NCBI GenBank assembly: GCA_033764055.1
Contig: JANRJI010000143.1
Coordinates: forward strand, 9,045-73,044
Source of the DNA: Ga0077555 sp033764055
GTDB lineage: Bacteria > Pseudomonadota > Alphaproteobacteria > Rhizobiales > Hyphomicrobiaceae
Direction: 5' to 3'
Length of the DNA: 64,000 bases
The notes beneath the pieces are model-generated. The model was not told the origin of the DNA, did not search any database, and worked only from the letters and a program-made list of their open reading frames with translations. Positions 25,931 through 34,723 of this stretch are shown here, one piece after another (position 1 is the stretch's first letter; each line of letters begins with the position of its first letter). A program made the translations under genes and the position numbers.

Positions 25931-28258
25931 CTACCTGGGCCGCTCCACCTTGACGATGTTGCCCGCCGCCAGCCGCTCGATGTCTCGAGGCTCGATCCCG
26001 ACCTCGGCCATGACCTCGGTCGTGTGCTCGCCAAGCAGCGGAGTCGCCCGGCCGAGCGTCGGCGCCGTGCCCGAGAACTGCACCGAGCGCCACTGCACCC
26101 TGAGCTTGCCGCCGGTCGGATGCTGGCGTATGGCGACCATGTCGTTGGCGATGGCGTGCGGGTGCTCGAGGAAGATCTCGGCATGGCCCTCGGGCGCCTC
26201 CGCCGCGGGGACACCGGCTGCGTGGAGCTTGTCCAGCACGTCGGCCACCGCGAGGCGCGACAAGGCCGATGCCAGCGCCTTGGCGATCGGAGCCTCGTTC
26301 GGGTGCCGGCCAGACGCCGGCGACGACGCGGCCCGAGCCGGCGAAGGCACGCCCGCCACCTCGCATAGCGCCCGTTGCTCCTGCTCGGCGTCCGCAGCGA
26401 CATAGATCCAGCCGTCGGCGAGCTTGAACAGCCGATGGAACGGCCCGAGCCCCATCTGCTCCTTGTCGGCAAGCTGGCGGACGGGCCGCCCTCGATACTT
26501 CGTGAACCAGGCCGACGACAACAGGATACCGCCCGACAGCAGGTTGCCTTCGACCCGCTGCACCACGCCCGATCGAGCCCGGACGTACAGCGCGAGAATG
26601 GTGCCGAACGCGCCCATGGCACCGTTCGTGTAGTCGGTCGGTGCGAGCTGCGCTGGGAATACGGGGGGATTCTCCGGTCCACCTTGCGCCCGCGACATGC
26701 CCATGTAGGCCTGCGCCAGCGGATCAATGCCCGGCCGCTTGGAATAGGGGCCCGTGAAGCCGTAGCCGGTGAGGTGGGTCTCGATCAGCCGCGGATTGAT
26801 GGCCGGGCCGATGCCCATGCGCTCCGTTGCCTTGGGCCTGAGGTTCGCCAGCAGCACGTCGCACTTGGCGGCGATCGCCTGCACCACCTTGCGGCCCTCC
26901 TCCGTCGAGGTGTCGACGCAGACCGAGCGCTTGTTGAAGTTGAGCGCATAGAAGTAGGTCCGCCCGATGGGCCGCGAGATGTCGCCCGCGGGCGGCTCGA
27001 GCTTGATCACGTCGGCGCCGAGGTCGGCGAGAATGCGTCCCGCCGTCGGTCCGGCGATCAGATTGGTGATCTCGAGCACTCGGATTCCCGCGAGGGGCGG
27101 CGGGTCGAGGACGGCCGACCTGGGAACCTCGGTGCTTGCCGACCGCCGGCTCTCGGCTTGGCTTTCCGAGGCTCGGCTGACACCGGTCGGCCGTTGGCGC
27201 GGCCCCTGGATGGCCCCCGGCGTTCCCGTCATCACCACCGGCACGCCCATCTGCACCACCGGGCCGACAGCCGGATCGTCGAGCGTCATCACCATCTGGT
27301 TGTGCAGCACCTGCGGGTCGTCGAAGCCCTCCTCGGTGAGCCGGGCTGGCGCAAATGGCACGTCGGCGTCCTCGAAGAGACGGACCCATTCGGCGAGAGG
27401 CCGGCGCTTGACGGCCGTCGCGACGGCGGCCCGCATCTCCTCGTCGTCGGCCGGCGTCAACGGCGCCCGGCCGGACACCATGCGTGGCTCCTTGATCAGC
27501 TCGGTCAGCCCGAACAGGTCCGCCGCGATCGCGATGAAGGTCTCGTGCACGCAGCCGAGCTGGACCCAATTTCCGTCGGCGCATTCGTAGAGGCTGTAGA
27601 ACGGCGCACTGCCTGCCGGATGCGTCTGGAACACGTGCCGCTTGATCTTCTCGCCATCGGCCTTGGTCATGTAGAGCAGTGCGCCGGCCATGAGAGACGA
27701 CTCGACCGATCGGCCGCGCTGCGTCGTCTCGCGGGCCAGGAGCGCCGCTGCAATGCCGTTGCAGGCGAGCAGCGCCGCGCCGACGCTCGGCAGTGGATGC
27801 ACGCAATGGACGGGTGCCGGACGGAACCCGGGCAATCCGCCGAGCAGGCCTGTCCGGGCCATGACGAGATCCTCGATCGGTGGCTCGTCCCTCCAGGGGC
27901 CCCGCTTCCCATAGGCGGTGATCGAGCATGCGATCAGCCGCGGATTGAGCCGTGCCAGCCGTTCCCGGTCGACGAGCCGCTGGCGCGCATCGGACGGCGC
28001 GATGTCCTCCACGAGAATGTCGGCACCCGCGATGAGCCGCTCGAGCGCGTCAGCCCCCTCACGCGAGTCGATGTCCAGGCGAACCGCCTGCTTGCCGCGA
28101 TCCCAGACGACGAAGCCACCTTGGCGGAAATCGGGTGCGCTCTTGTCTACGACGCGGACCACGGTCGCGCCGTGGTCTGAAAGGAACATCGTGGCCAGAG
28201 CCGATGCTGCCCCCGAGCTCAGGTCTATGACGTGAATGCCGTCGAGTGCGCCAGTCAT
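25931..28258 (-). CDS. Double-domain family III CoA-transferase
   Basis: A 775-residue protein with two CaiB/BaiF domains in tandem: about 1-350 (starting LDGIHVIDLSSG) and 386-775 (starting LAGIRVLEITNLIAGP), joined by a Ser/Arg-rich linker. Each domain has its own N-terminal Rossmann-like part. By eye, the second domain keeps the nucleophilic Asp (about residue 542, in PTDYTNG), whereas the first has Ser at that place (about 158, in PLPSVG). A comparable one-active-half layout is known for DddD. It starts 18 bases after an Ldh-type dehydrogenase gene, probably one operon. The acyl substrate is unknown. Confidence 0.88.
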   Translation of the reverse strand: MTGALDGIHVIDLSSGAASALATMFLSDHGATVVRVVDKSAPDFRQGGFVVWDRGKQAVRLDIDSREGADALERLIAGADILVEDIAPSDARQRLVDRERLARLNPRLIACSITAYGKRGPWRDEPPIEDLVMARTGLLGGLPGFRPAPVHCVHPLPSVGAALLACNGIAAALLARETTQRGRSVESSLMAGALLYMTKADGEKIKRHVFQTHPAGSAPFYSLYECADGNWVQLGCVHETFIAIAADLFGLTELIKEPRMVSGRAPLTPADDEEMRAAVATAVKRRPLAEWVRLFEDADVPFAPARLTEEGFDDPQVLHNQMVMTLDDPAVGPVVQMGVPVVMTGTPGAIQGPRQRPTGVSRASESQAESRRSASTEVPRSAVLDPPPLAGIRVLEITNLIAGPTAGRILADLGADVIKLEPPAGDISRPIGRTYFYALNFNKRSVCVDTSTEEGRKVVQAIAAKCDVLLANLRPKATERMGIGPAINPRLIETHLTGYGFTGPYSKRPGIDPLAQAYMGMSRAQGGPENPPVFPAQLAPTDYTNGAMGAFGTILALYVRARSGVVQRVEGNLLSGGILLSSAWFTKYRGRPVRQLADKEQMGLGPFHRLFKLADGWIYVAADAEQEQRALCEVAGVPSPARAASSPASGRHPNEAPIAKALASALSRLAVADVLDKLHAAGVPAAEAPEGHAEIFLEHPHAIANDMVAIRQHPTGGKLRVQWRSVQFSGTAPTLGRATPLLGEHTTEVMAEVGIEPRDIERLAAGNIVKVERPR

Positions 28259-28276
28259 GGCCCGCTCCCCCCTGTC

Positions 28277-29362
28277 TCACGCCGCGACGCCGGCGATGGC
28301 TGCGACGTCCCTGGCTGCCAGCCCGACCTTCTCGGCCGAGGCCAGGATGTCGCCCCAGGTCGTCGTATCGACGGGAATGCCCTCTTTCAGCCGCTTCGCC
28401 TTCCACTCGCGCTCCGGGTCGCCGGCGAGCCGGACCTTGTCGAAGCCTTGCGCCACAGGTCCTGACTGCACCCAGCTCGTGAAGGCATCGATCTCGCGCT
28501 GGAAATGCTCCGACGTGCCGAGCCTCTTGGGATCGAGCACGATCGTCATCATGCCGTTGTAGACGCCCTGCAGTGTGCCGTCATATGGCTTGCGCATCGT
28601 ATCGCCGCCAGTCAGGGCGCCTCCGAGCAGCTCGGCGATCATGGCGAGCCCATAGCCCTTGTGCTCGCCGAACGTCATGATCGCCCCGAACGGTGGGATC
28701 ACCGTGTAGCGCGGATCGGTCGTCGGCCGCCCCTCGTCATCGATGATGGTGCCTGGATCGAGCTTCTTGCCGCGGTTGTGGGCGACGCGTGTCTTGCCCT
28801 GGGCAATGCGGCTCGTGGCGAAGTCGAGCACGATCGGATCCTTGCCCTCGCGCGGCACGCCGATGCAGATCGGGTTGGTCCCGAAGCGCGCGTCGCCGCC
28901 TCCCCAGGCCGCCACGATCGGGCGCGATACGACATTGACGAAATGCAGGGACACGAGCCCCTCGGCGACCGCCATCTCGGCCCAGGCGCCGATGCGGCCG
29001 ATGTGATGGGCGTGGTAGAGACCCGCCGCGCACAGACCGTGCTGCCTCGCACGCTCGATGGCGATGGTCATGGCATCGTGGCCGATCACCTGGCCGTAGC
29101 CCGCTTGCCCATCCATGCGGATGATCGGGCCGGTGTCGAGCACGAGCTTCGGCGCCTGGTTGACCTTCAGGCCACCCTCCATCAGCGAAAGGATATAGCG
29201 CGGGATCATCCCGACCCCGTGGCTGTCGTGCCCCTTGAGGTTGGCCTCGACGAGATTCGTGGCGACGAGCTTCGCCTCACGCGCGTTCGAGCCGCCCTTG
29301 GCGACGATCGCCTCGATGGCGGCGGTCAGCTTCGGGGCGGCGATGATGATGTCGTCGGCCAT
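28277..29362 (-). CDS. Ldh-family (malate/L-lactate/sulfolactate-type) oxidoreductase
   Basis: A 361-residue NAD(P)-dependent dehydrogenase of the non-Rossmann Ldh_2 family. Typical parts: NLVEANLKGHDSHGVGMIPRY near residue 35 (catalytic His in the DSHG motif), GQVIGHDAMTIAIERARQHG, FGTNPICIGVPR and FGEHKGYGLAMIAELLGGALTGG. ATG 29362 follows AGAGG. Substrates in this family include malate, lactate, sulfolactate, ureidoglycolate and delta1-piperideine-2-carboxylate, so the assignment stops at family. It is the first gene of an operon with the double CoA-transferase. Confidence 0.9.
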   Translation of the reverse strand: MADDIIIAAPKLTAAIEAIVAKGGSNAREAKLVATNLVEANLKGHDSHGVGMIPRYILSLMEGGLKVNQAPKLVLDTGPIIRMDGQAGYGQVIGHDAMTIAIERARQHGLCAAGLYHAHHIGRIGAWAEMAVAEGLVSLHFVNVVSRPIVAAWGGGDARFGTNPICIGVPREGKDPIVLDFATSRIAQGKTRVAHNRGKKLDPGTIIDDEGRPTTDPRYTVIPPFGAIMTFGEHKGYGLAMIAELLGGALTGGDTMRKPYDGTLQGVYNGMMTIVLDPKRLGTSEHFQREIDAFTSWVQSGPVAQGFDKVRLAGDPEREWKAKRLKEGIPVDTTTWGDILASAEKVGLAARDVAAIAGVAA

Positions 29363-29621
29363 GGTGCCTCTGTCGGGTCTGTGGATCTGACGAAAAGGGT
29401 TGCACGGGCGTTCGTGGGGCTCAAGATGCGAGCGACGCGCCTGCCTGGGGCGAATTCTCCCGCGCAGGGCCCCCCGGCAGATCCGCGACCGGTAGCACGA
29501 TTTGCTGCCTGTTCGGGCAGCCAGGCACCTTCCCCTGCCCCCGGTCGCCAAGCTAGGCTGCCGTCTATTCGCTGACGGAGTGCCGGGCCCGCTGGTCGTA
29601 ATTCACCGTGAGGAGTTGCCG

Positions 29622-30446
29622 ATGATCGCCGCCGCACGCCGGGTTTGCACCGGTCTCGTAGCGCTTTCGCTGGTCTGCACGGCGCTTCTCGGTGTCGCCT
29701 CGGCGGCCGAGGACCGCTGCATCGCCGTCGCCAATGCCCCGGGAAACCGCCTCTTGCACAAGGCGAGCGTCCGGCCGGCCCAGGCCGAGGAGCAGGGCGT
29801 CAGGATCACCTACGTCGGCCACTCGACGTTTCTGATCGAGAGCCGCAAGGGCGTGCGCATTGCCACCGACTACAGCGACTGGGTGCGCCCGGCCGTTGTG
29901 CCCGACATCATCACGATGAACCGGGCCCACTCGAGCCACTTCACCGAAACACCGGATCCCCGTATTCCGCATGTCCTTCGCGGCTGGAATCCCGCCGGCG
30001 GTCCGGCCGTCCACGACCTCACCGAGCGCGACGTTCGGGTCAGGAACATCCCGACCAATATCCGGAGCTGGGGCACCGGCGGCACCGACGAGTTCGGCAA
30101 CTCCATCTTCATCTTCGAGATGGGCACGCTGTGCATCGCCCACCTCGGTCATCTGCATCATACCCTGTCCGATCGCCAGATCGGCCAGATCGGGCAGATG
30201 GATGTCATCCTCGCCCCCGTCGACGGCAGCTATACGCTCGATACCCCGGGCATGATCGAGGTCCTCAAGGGCCTCAAGGCCCCGCTGGTCATCCCCATGC
30301 ACTATTTCTCGAGCTTCACGCTGAGCCGCTTTCTTGACGTGGCGCGCGCGGATTTCGAAGTCGCGACAAGCCCTACGCCGAGCCTCACCGTCTCGCGGGC
30401 GACGCTACCGTCGAAGCCCCAGATCCTCGTGCTGCCAGGGAGCTGA
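29622..30446 (+). CDS. Exported UlaG-like MBL-fold protein with altered metal motif
   Basis: A 274-residue protein with an N-terminal signal peptide (VALSLVCTALLGVASAAE, cleavage about residue 28). The fold is indicated by ITYVGHSTFLIES, VRIATDYSDW and later IAHLGHLHHT, ILAPVDGSYTLD and PLVIPMHYFSS, as in UlaG-like metallo-hydrolases. The usual THxHxDH motif is replaced by MNRAHSSHFTE, so metal binding or chemistry may differ. AGGAG precedes the ATG at good distance. It acts in the periplasm and its role is unknown. Confidence 0.78.
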   Translation: MIAAARRVCTGLVALSLVCTALLGVASAAEDRCIAVANAPGNRLLHKASVRPAQAEEQGVRITYVGHSTFLIESRKGVRIATDYSDWVRPAVVPDIITMNRAHSSHFTETPDPRIPHVLRGWNPAGGPAVHDLTERDVRVRNIPTNIRSWGTGGTDEFGNSIFIFEMGTLCIAHLGHLHHTLSDRQIGQIGQMDVILAPVDGSYTLDTPGMIEVLKGLKAPLVIPMHYFSSFTLSRFLDVARADFEVATSPTPSLTVSRATLPSKPQILVLPGS

Positions 30447-30581
30447 CCTCGCCGAGGCGAGCGTCTGTTGCCTGTCGCAGCGAGATCGCCGACAACGGTG
30501 CGCAATCGCGCGCTTCGCCTGGACATGTGCGGTCCGCGACGGCATATGACGTGCACCCACCCACGTTCCCCGGGCAGGACG

Positions 30582-31088
30582 ATGACCAGGCTCCCCCGCC
30601 TATCGACGCTCGCAGCAATGGCCCTTGCCGCCTGGGCCAGCGGTGCCGCCGCCGCCGATCTGATCAGTAGTCACAGCGACTGGAAGGCTTATCGGCACGG
30701 CGAAGGTCGCGATCGGATCTGCTTTGCAGTCTCGGCCGCGAAGGAACGCCAGCCTTCGGACCCGGATCGGGACATGCCCCACCTCTACGTGACGACCTGG
30801 CCGGGTCAGGCAGTCAAGTCCGAGATCAGCATCGTCCTGGGCTTCACCCCGAAGCGCGGAACGGAGATTTCGGTGGACGTCGGTGGCACCAGCTTCACCC
30901 TCGTTACGGATGCCGATCGCGGATTCGTCGGCGATCCGGCCGACGAGGAAAGGCTGCTGGAGGCCATGCGGCGGGGCGTGCGCATGACGGTGGAGGCGAC
31001 CGCCGGCGACGGCATGCGCTCCAAAGACGTGTTCTCCCTTTCCGGTGTCTCCGCCTCCGTCGCAGCGATCGGCGCCAGTTGCTCCTGA
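30582..31088 (+). CDS. Invasion-associated locus B (IalB) family protein
   Basis: A 168-residue exported protein: signal peptide about residues 1-24 (LAAMALAAWASGAAAA), then a beta-rich domain with HSDWKAYRHG, RICFAVSAAKERQPS and PHLYVTTWPGQAVKSEISI segments typical of the IalB family (first described in Bartonella). Two Cys, one in RICF and one near the end (GASCS), may form a disulfide. ATG 30582 was chosen because it starts the signal peptide. Its role is a periplasmic or outer-membrane protein of unknown biochemistry; invasion is not implied for this organism. Confidence 0.82.
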   Translation: MTRLPRLSTLAAMALAAWASGAAAADLISSHSDWKAYRHGEGRDRICFAVSAAKERQPSDPDRDMPHLYVTTWPGQAVKSEISIVLGFTPKRGTEISVDVGGTSFTLVTDADRGFVGDPADEERLLEAMRRGVRMTVEATAGDGMRSKDVFSLSGVSASVAAIGASCS

Positions 31089-31178
31089 ACGCGGTTTTGT
31101 GACCACCTCGTGAGGATGCTATAGGGTACATTGCGTGAGGACTTAGCGCTGTATGCCCATTTCCGAGGAGCCGGCTCC

Positions 31179-31832
31179 ATGACTGCTCTGCGCGCCTTGC
31201 TCGCTGCCCTGCTACTCTCACCAATCATGATGTCCACGGGCGCGCGCGCCCAGGGTTGGTCCTTGCCGCCGGCCGACTACAAGTATCAGCCTGCCGAGGC
31301 GTGCATCGATGATCCCGTGCGGGCGTCCAAACCCTTGCGCCCCGGCGGCGCCGTCTATGCCCTGTGCGAGGACCAGATGGCGTTGGCCGCCAAGGCGATC
31401 GAGCAGGCCCGCAAGGAGGGCAAGCTGCTGATCGTCACGGTAGGCGCTGCATGGTGTCCCTGGTGCGCCGCGCTGCAGCGCCTCATGTACGGGCCCGAGT
31501 TCTTCGAGCGCAAGGGTGACCAGATCGACTATCGCAAGACTTTCAATCATATCGAGATCGGTATCGCGACGACCTACAAGGGCAAGAACGCGATCATTCC
31601 GAGCGGCGTCGCCGTCGAGCGCAACCTGCGTGCCCGCTCGGGCGGAGTCGAGATCAAGTCGATCCCGTTCATCATGGTGCTCGACCCGACCCAGCCCAGC
31701 CGGGTGATCGCCCGCAACAGCATGGAAATCTCCGACCTCGCCACCGGCCAGCAGGACATGGGGCGCTTCCGCAAGCTGATCCAGGATGCTCACGCCGAGC
31801 TGAAAGGCCAGCGGCGCGCTGCCGTCCGCTGA
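31179..31832 (+). CDS. Exported thioredoxin-like protein (CPWC)
   Basis: A 217-residue protein with a signal peptide (ALLAALLLSPIMMSTGARA, cleavage near residue 24) and a thioredoxin-like domain: LLIVTVGAAWCPWCAALQRL gives the CxxC motif CPWC near residue 95, and IKSIPFIMVLDP provides the cis-Pro. It is probably a periplasmic disulfide reductase or protein-folding factor. It follows the IalB-like gene by about 90 bases on the same strand. The partner is unknown. Confidence 0.82.
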   Translation: MTALRALLAALLLSPIMMSTGARAQGWSLPPADYKYQPAEACIDDPVRASKPLRPGGAVYALCEDQMALAAKAIEQARKEGKLLIVTVGAAWCPWCAALQRLMYGPEFFERKGDQIDYRKTFNHIEIGIATTYKGKNAIIPSGVAVERNLRARSGGVEIKSIPFIMVLDPTQPSRVIARNSMEISDLATGQQDMGRFRKLIQDAHAELKGQRRAAVR

Positions 31833-31953
31833 CGATCCCGGTCGGTGGAGGCGGTCGCCGCGCGCCCGGCGCCGGCTCGCTGCCTCGATAATGTCGCGAT
31901 TGACCTCCAGGTGCCATTGCCCGTCTCCGCAAACGGCTCCAGGAGCTTCCGCC

Positions 31954-32361
31954 ATGCCAACGCATGCCGCCACACAATTGATGTTCGAGGGCCGAGCCGA
32001 GGAGGCGATCAATCTCTACGTCTCATTGTTTCCGGACGGCGAGATCTTGAGCCTGACGCGCTATGGTCCCGGCGAGGGCGGCAGCGAGGGGACGGTCATG
32101 CACGCGGCCTTCCGCATCGCCGGCCACCACTTGATGGCCATCGACAGCCCGGCCGCGCATGGCTTCACGTTCACGCCCTCGATCTCGATTGCCGTACGCA
32201 CCGCTTCGGCGGCGGAGGTCGATCATCTATTCGCCAACCTGTCCAAAGGCGGCAACGTCTTGATGCCGCTCGGCGATTACCCCTTCTCCGAGCGCTTCGC
32301 CTGGGTGGCGGACCGCTTCGGTGTCTCCTGGCAGCTGATGCTGGACCCGGCCGCAGCGTAG
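31954..32361 (+). CDS. VOC-superfamily PhnB-like protein
   Basis: A 135-residue protein of the glyoxalase/vicinal-oxygen-chelate fold, PhnB/3-demethylubiquinone-methyltransferase-like group. It has LMFEGRAEEAINLYVSLFPD at the start, HAAFRIAGHHLMAIDS in the middle and FAWVADRFGVSWQLML at the end, the usual motif set of these short proteins. AGGAG precedes the ATG. The function of the family is mostly unknown; small-molecule binding is assumed. Confidence 0.85.
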   Translation: MPTHAATQLMFEGRAEEAINLYVSLFPDGEILSLTRYGPGEGGSEGTVMHAAFRIAGHHLMAIDSPAAHGFTFTPSISIAVRTASAAEVDHLFANLSKGGNVLMPLGDYPFSERFAWVADRFGVSWQLMLDPAAA

Positions 32362-32461
32362 CGTCCCACGGAGGGTCGAACTGCCCTTGCGATCCATGTT
32401 GTCGTCAAGCGGCACGCATGAATAGACTGGCCCCCACTCATCCGGGGAGCCACCCACGCGC

Positions 32462-33697
32462 ATGCAACACGACACCGAGAAGAACGGGCCGCTCGCGGGC
32501 CTCAAGGTCATCGACTGCTCGACGGTTCTCGCCGGGCCGATCTCGGCCATGGTCTTCGCCGATTTCGGCGCCGATGTCGTGAAGATCGAGCATCCGCAGG
32601 GCGACGCGCTCCGCAAGATGGGTCACGCCAAGGACGGCCATGGCGTCTGGTGGAAAGTCACCAACCGGAACAAGCGGACCATCGTCCTCGATCTGCACGA
32701 GAGCGACGGCAAGGCGGCGTTTCTCGCGCTCATCGAGGACGCCGACGTCCTGGTCGAGAATTTCCGCACCGGCACGCTCGAGAAATGGGGCCTCGGCTGG
32801 GAGGTGCTCTCCGCGCTCAATCCCCGTCTCGTCATGCTGCGCGTCACCGGCTTTGGCCAGACTGGGCCCTATCGCTTCCGGCCCGGCTACGGCACGGTCG
32901 CCGAAGCGTTCTCCGGCTTCGCCCACATCACCGGCGAGGAGACCGGCCCGCCGACGCTCCCCCCCTTCGGCCTGGCCGACGGCATTGCCGCCTACCACGG
33001 TGTGTTCGCCGCCATGTTCGCCATCTACGAGCGCGACGTGCAGGGCTCCGGCAAGGGACAGTACATCGATCTCGCCCTCTACGAGCCGCTGTTCTCCTGC
33101 CTCGGCGCACAGGTTTCCACCTACGACCAGCTCGGCCTCATTCAGAACCGGCGCGGCAACCGCTCCGACAATAATGTTCCGAGAAACGCCTATGAAACCA
33201 AGGACGGCCGCTGGGTCGCGCTCTCCACAGCATCCCCTTCGATCGCCAAGCGCGTCATGAACCTCGTCGGCGGTGAAGGAATGGGCGATGATCCGCGCTA
33301 TGCGACCAATGTCGAGCGCGTAAAGCGCGCCGACGAGGTCGACGGCATGGTGGCGGCCTGGATCAAGGCACGCACGCTCGCCGAGGTGCTGGATGCCTTC
33401 GAGAAAGTCGAGGCGGCGATCGGCCCAGTCTACGACGCGGCCCAGATCCTCGAGGACCCCCAGTACCGCGCGCGGGAGAGCGTCACCACGGTCGAGGATC
33501 CGGATCTCGGCCCGCTCAAGATGCAGAACGTCTTCCCGCGCATGTCGCGAACCCCCGGACGGATCAGGTTCGCCGGGGCCCGCGTCGGCGCGCATCAGGC
33601 CGAGGTGCTGGGCGAGCTCGAGTCATCCGGCAAGCTCTCGCCGGAGGTGGCGGGACGCCTGCGCGCAGTGGCCGAAGCCTCGGCCAAGCGCAAATAA
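32462..33697 (+). CDS. Family III (CaiB/BaiF) CoA-transferase
   Basis: A 411-residue single-domain CoA-transferase: GLKVIDCSTVLAGPISAM at the start, NFRTGTLEKWGLGWEVL, RVTGFGQTGPY, and the probable nucleophilic Asp in FGLADGIAAYHG (about residue 176). It ends with VGAHQAEVLGEL. The YIDLALYEPLF segment is common in the succinyl-CoA- and carnitine-type enzymes of the family. It is the third CoA-transferase in the window and converges on the MBL gene at 33737. The substrate is not determinable. Confidence 0.92.
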   Translation: MQHDTEKNGPLAGLKVIDCSTVLAGPISAMVFADFGADVVKIEHPQGDALRKMGHAKDGHGVWWKVTNRNKRTIVLDLHESDGKAAFLALIEDADVLVENFRTGTLEKWGLGWEVLSALNPRLVMLRVTGFGQTGPYRFRPGYGTVAEAFSGFAHITGEETGPPTLPPFGLADGIAAYHGVFAAMFAIYERDVQGSGKGQYIDLALYEPLFSCLGAQVSTYDQLGLIQNRRGNRSDNNVPRNAYETKDGRWVALSTASPSIAKRVMNLVGGEGMGDDPRYATNVERVKRADEVDGMVAAWIKARTLAEVLDAFEKVEAAIGPVYDAAQILEDPQYRARESVTTVEDPDLGPLKMQNVFPRMSRTPGRIRFAGARVGAHQAEVLGELESSGKLSPEVAGRLRAVAEASAKRK

Positions 33698-33736
33698 GGC
33701 TGGCGGGGCCCGGGCCGGCCCCGCCACCCGCTGGCG

Positions 33737-34717
33737 TCAGAAGCTGAACCTCTTCCCCACGGCGAGCGGCACCAGCCGCTCGTCGCCATAGGCATTCATC
33801 AGGGCCGCCATGGCCCGCCAGCCGGTGCAGTGGCCGGCCGCGATCGTCGTGAGACGAAACGCTCCGAGATCGCGCACCGTCTCCGGGATGATGCGCTCGT
33901 TGGTGCCTGAAAGATGCAGCCCGCCCATGGCGGCGTGGAGCGGCACGCCGGGGAACGACGCGCGCACATGCGTCAGCACGTTGACAATGCCCGCGTGCGA
34001 GCAGGCAGACAGCACGACGAGGCCCTTGCCCTTGACGTTCACGGCGACGCAGCGCTCGTCCATCAGGAGCTCGTCCGGCTCCCAGCCCATGCCGTCGTCC
34101 GTCCGCCGATGCTGACCGGGCAGCCCCTTCTCGTAGGGCGTGACGCGCGGGATCTCGCCGCTCACCCAGACGAAGCCGTCGAGCGGATGTTGCGGCTCGG
34201 TCGTCTGGATCACCTTCGCGCCATGGAGTGTGAGCTGGCGCGGCTGCGGCACGTCCTCCATCAGCCGGAACGAGCCGTCGGGCGTCTTCGACGCCCGCTG
34301 CCGGAACATGCCCGGATGGGCATAGAATGGCACCTCGCGCGGGCCACCGGCGCCGCGGACGAGATCCAGCGCCCTGAGCAGTCCGCCGCCGTGGTCCCAG
34401 TGGCCGTGGCTGAGCACGATGGCCCCGACCTTGCCGAGGTCCGCGCCGAGCCGTTGGGCATTGCGCGCGAAGACGTCCGCCTCGGGACCCGTGTCGAACA
34501 GCAGCGTACGCTCCTCGCCGCCGCGCCTGACTGTGACGAGGCACGAGAGCCCGTGAGCTGCACAGCACAAGCAATCGCCGGCCACGAGGCCGACGCCCCG
34601 GCGTGCGAGCCGGGAGAGCTCCGTCTCCACGAAGCGCGGCGTCGACGACAGGTTGTCGGTGACGTTGTCGACGAGGATCAGGATCTCGACGCTGTCCGCT
34701 TCCAATAGCCCGGTCAT
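33737..34717 (-). CDS. MBL-fold metallo-hydrolase (Tflp/dihydropterin-synthase-like subgroup)
   Basis: A 326-residue protein with a canonical metal motif LSHGHWDHGGG (HxHxDH) near residue 105, an upstream LLFDTGPEADVF strand, SACSHAGIVNVL (third ligand His) and AAGHCTGWRA near the C-terminus. This set matches the group related to the archaeal methanopterin-pathway beta-ribofuranosylaminobenzene 5'-phosphate synthase annotation, though that role is unlikely here. It is the last gene of a four-gene operon, six bases after the HIBADH-like gene. Confidence 0.82.
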   Translation of the reverse strand: MTGLLEADSVEILILVDNVTDNLSSTPRFVETELSRLARRGVGLVAGDCLCCAAHGLSCLVTVRRGGEERTLLFDTGPEADVFARNAQRLGADLGKVGAIVLSHGHWDHGGGLLRALDLVRGAGGPREVPFYAHPGMFRQRASKTPDGSFRLMEDVPQPRQLTLHGAKVIQTTEPQHPLDGFVWVSGEIPRVTPYEKGLPGQHRRTDDGMGWEPDELLMDERCVAVNVKGKGLVVLSACSHAGIVNVLTHVRASFPGVPLHAAMGGLHLSGTNERIIPETVRDLGAFRLTTIAAGHCTGWRAMAALMNAYGDERLVPLAVGKRFSF

Positions 34718-34723
34718 GGCTGG

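Noticed and set aside
26375..28180. 601-codon plus-strand frame opposite the double CoA-transferase
   Set aside because: The minus-strand protein has two complete CoA-transferase domains; this is its shadow.
25931..28258. Idea that both halves of the fused CoA-transferase, and the first gene, lack the catalytic Asp because of Glu/Ser in the MQEA-like segment
   Set aside because: The nucleophile of Oxalobacter Frc is Asp169 in the GDS motif, not in the later MQD segment. With that anchor the first gene and the C-terminal half keep Asp; only the N-terminal half lacks it.
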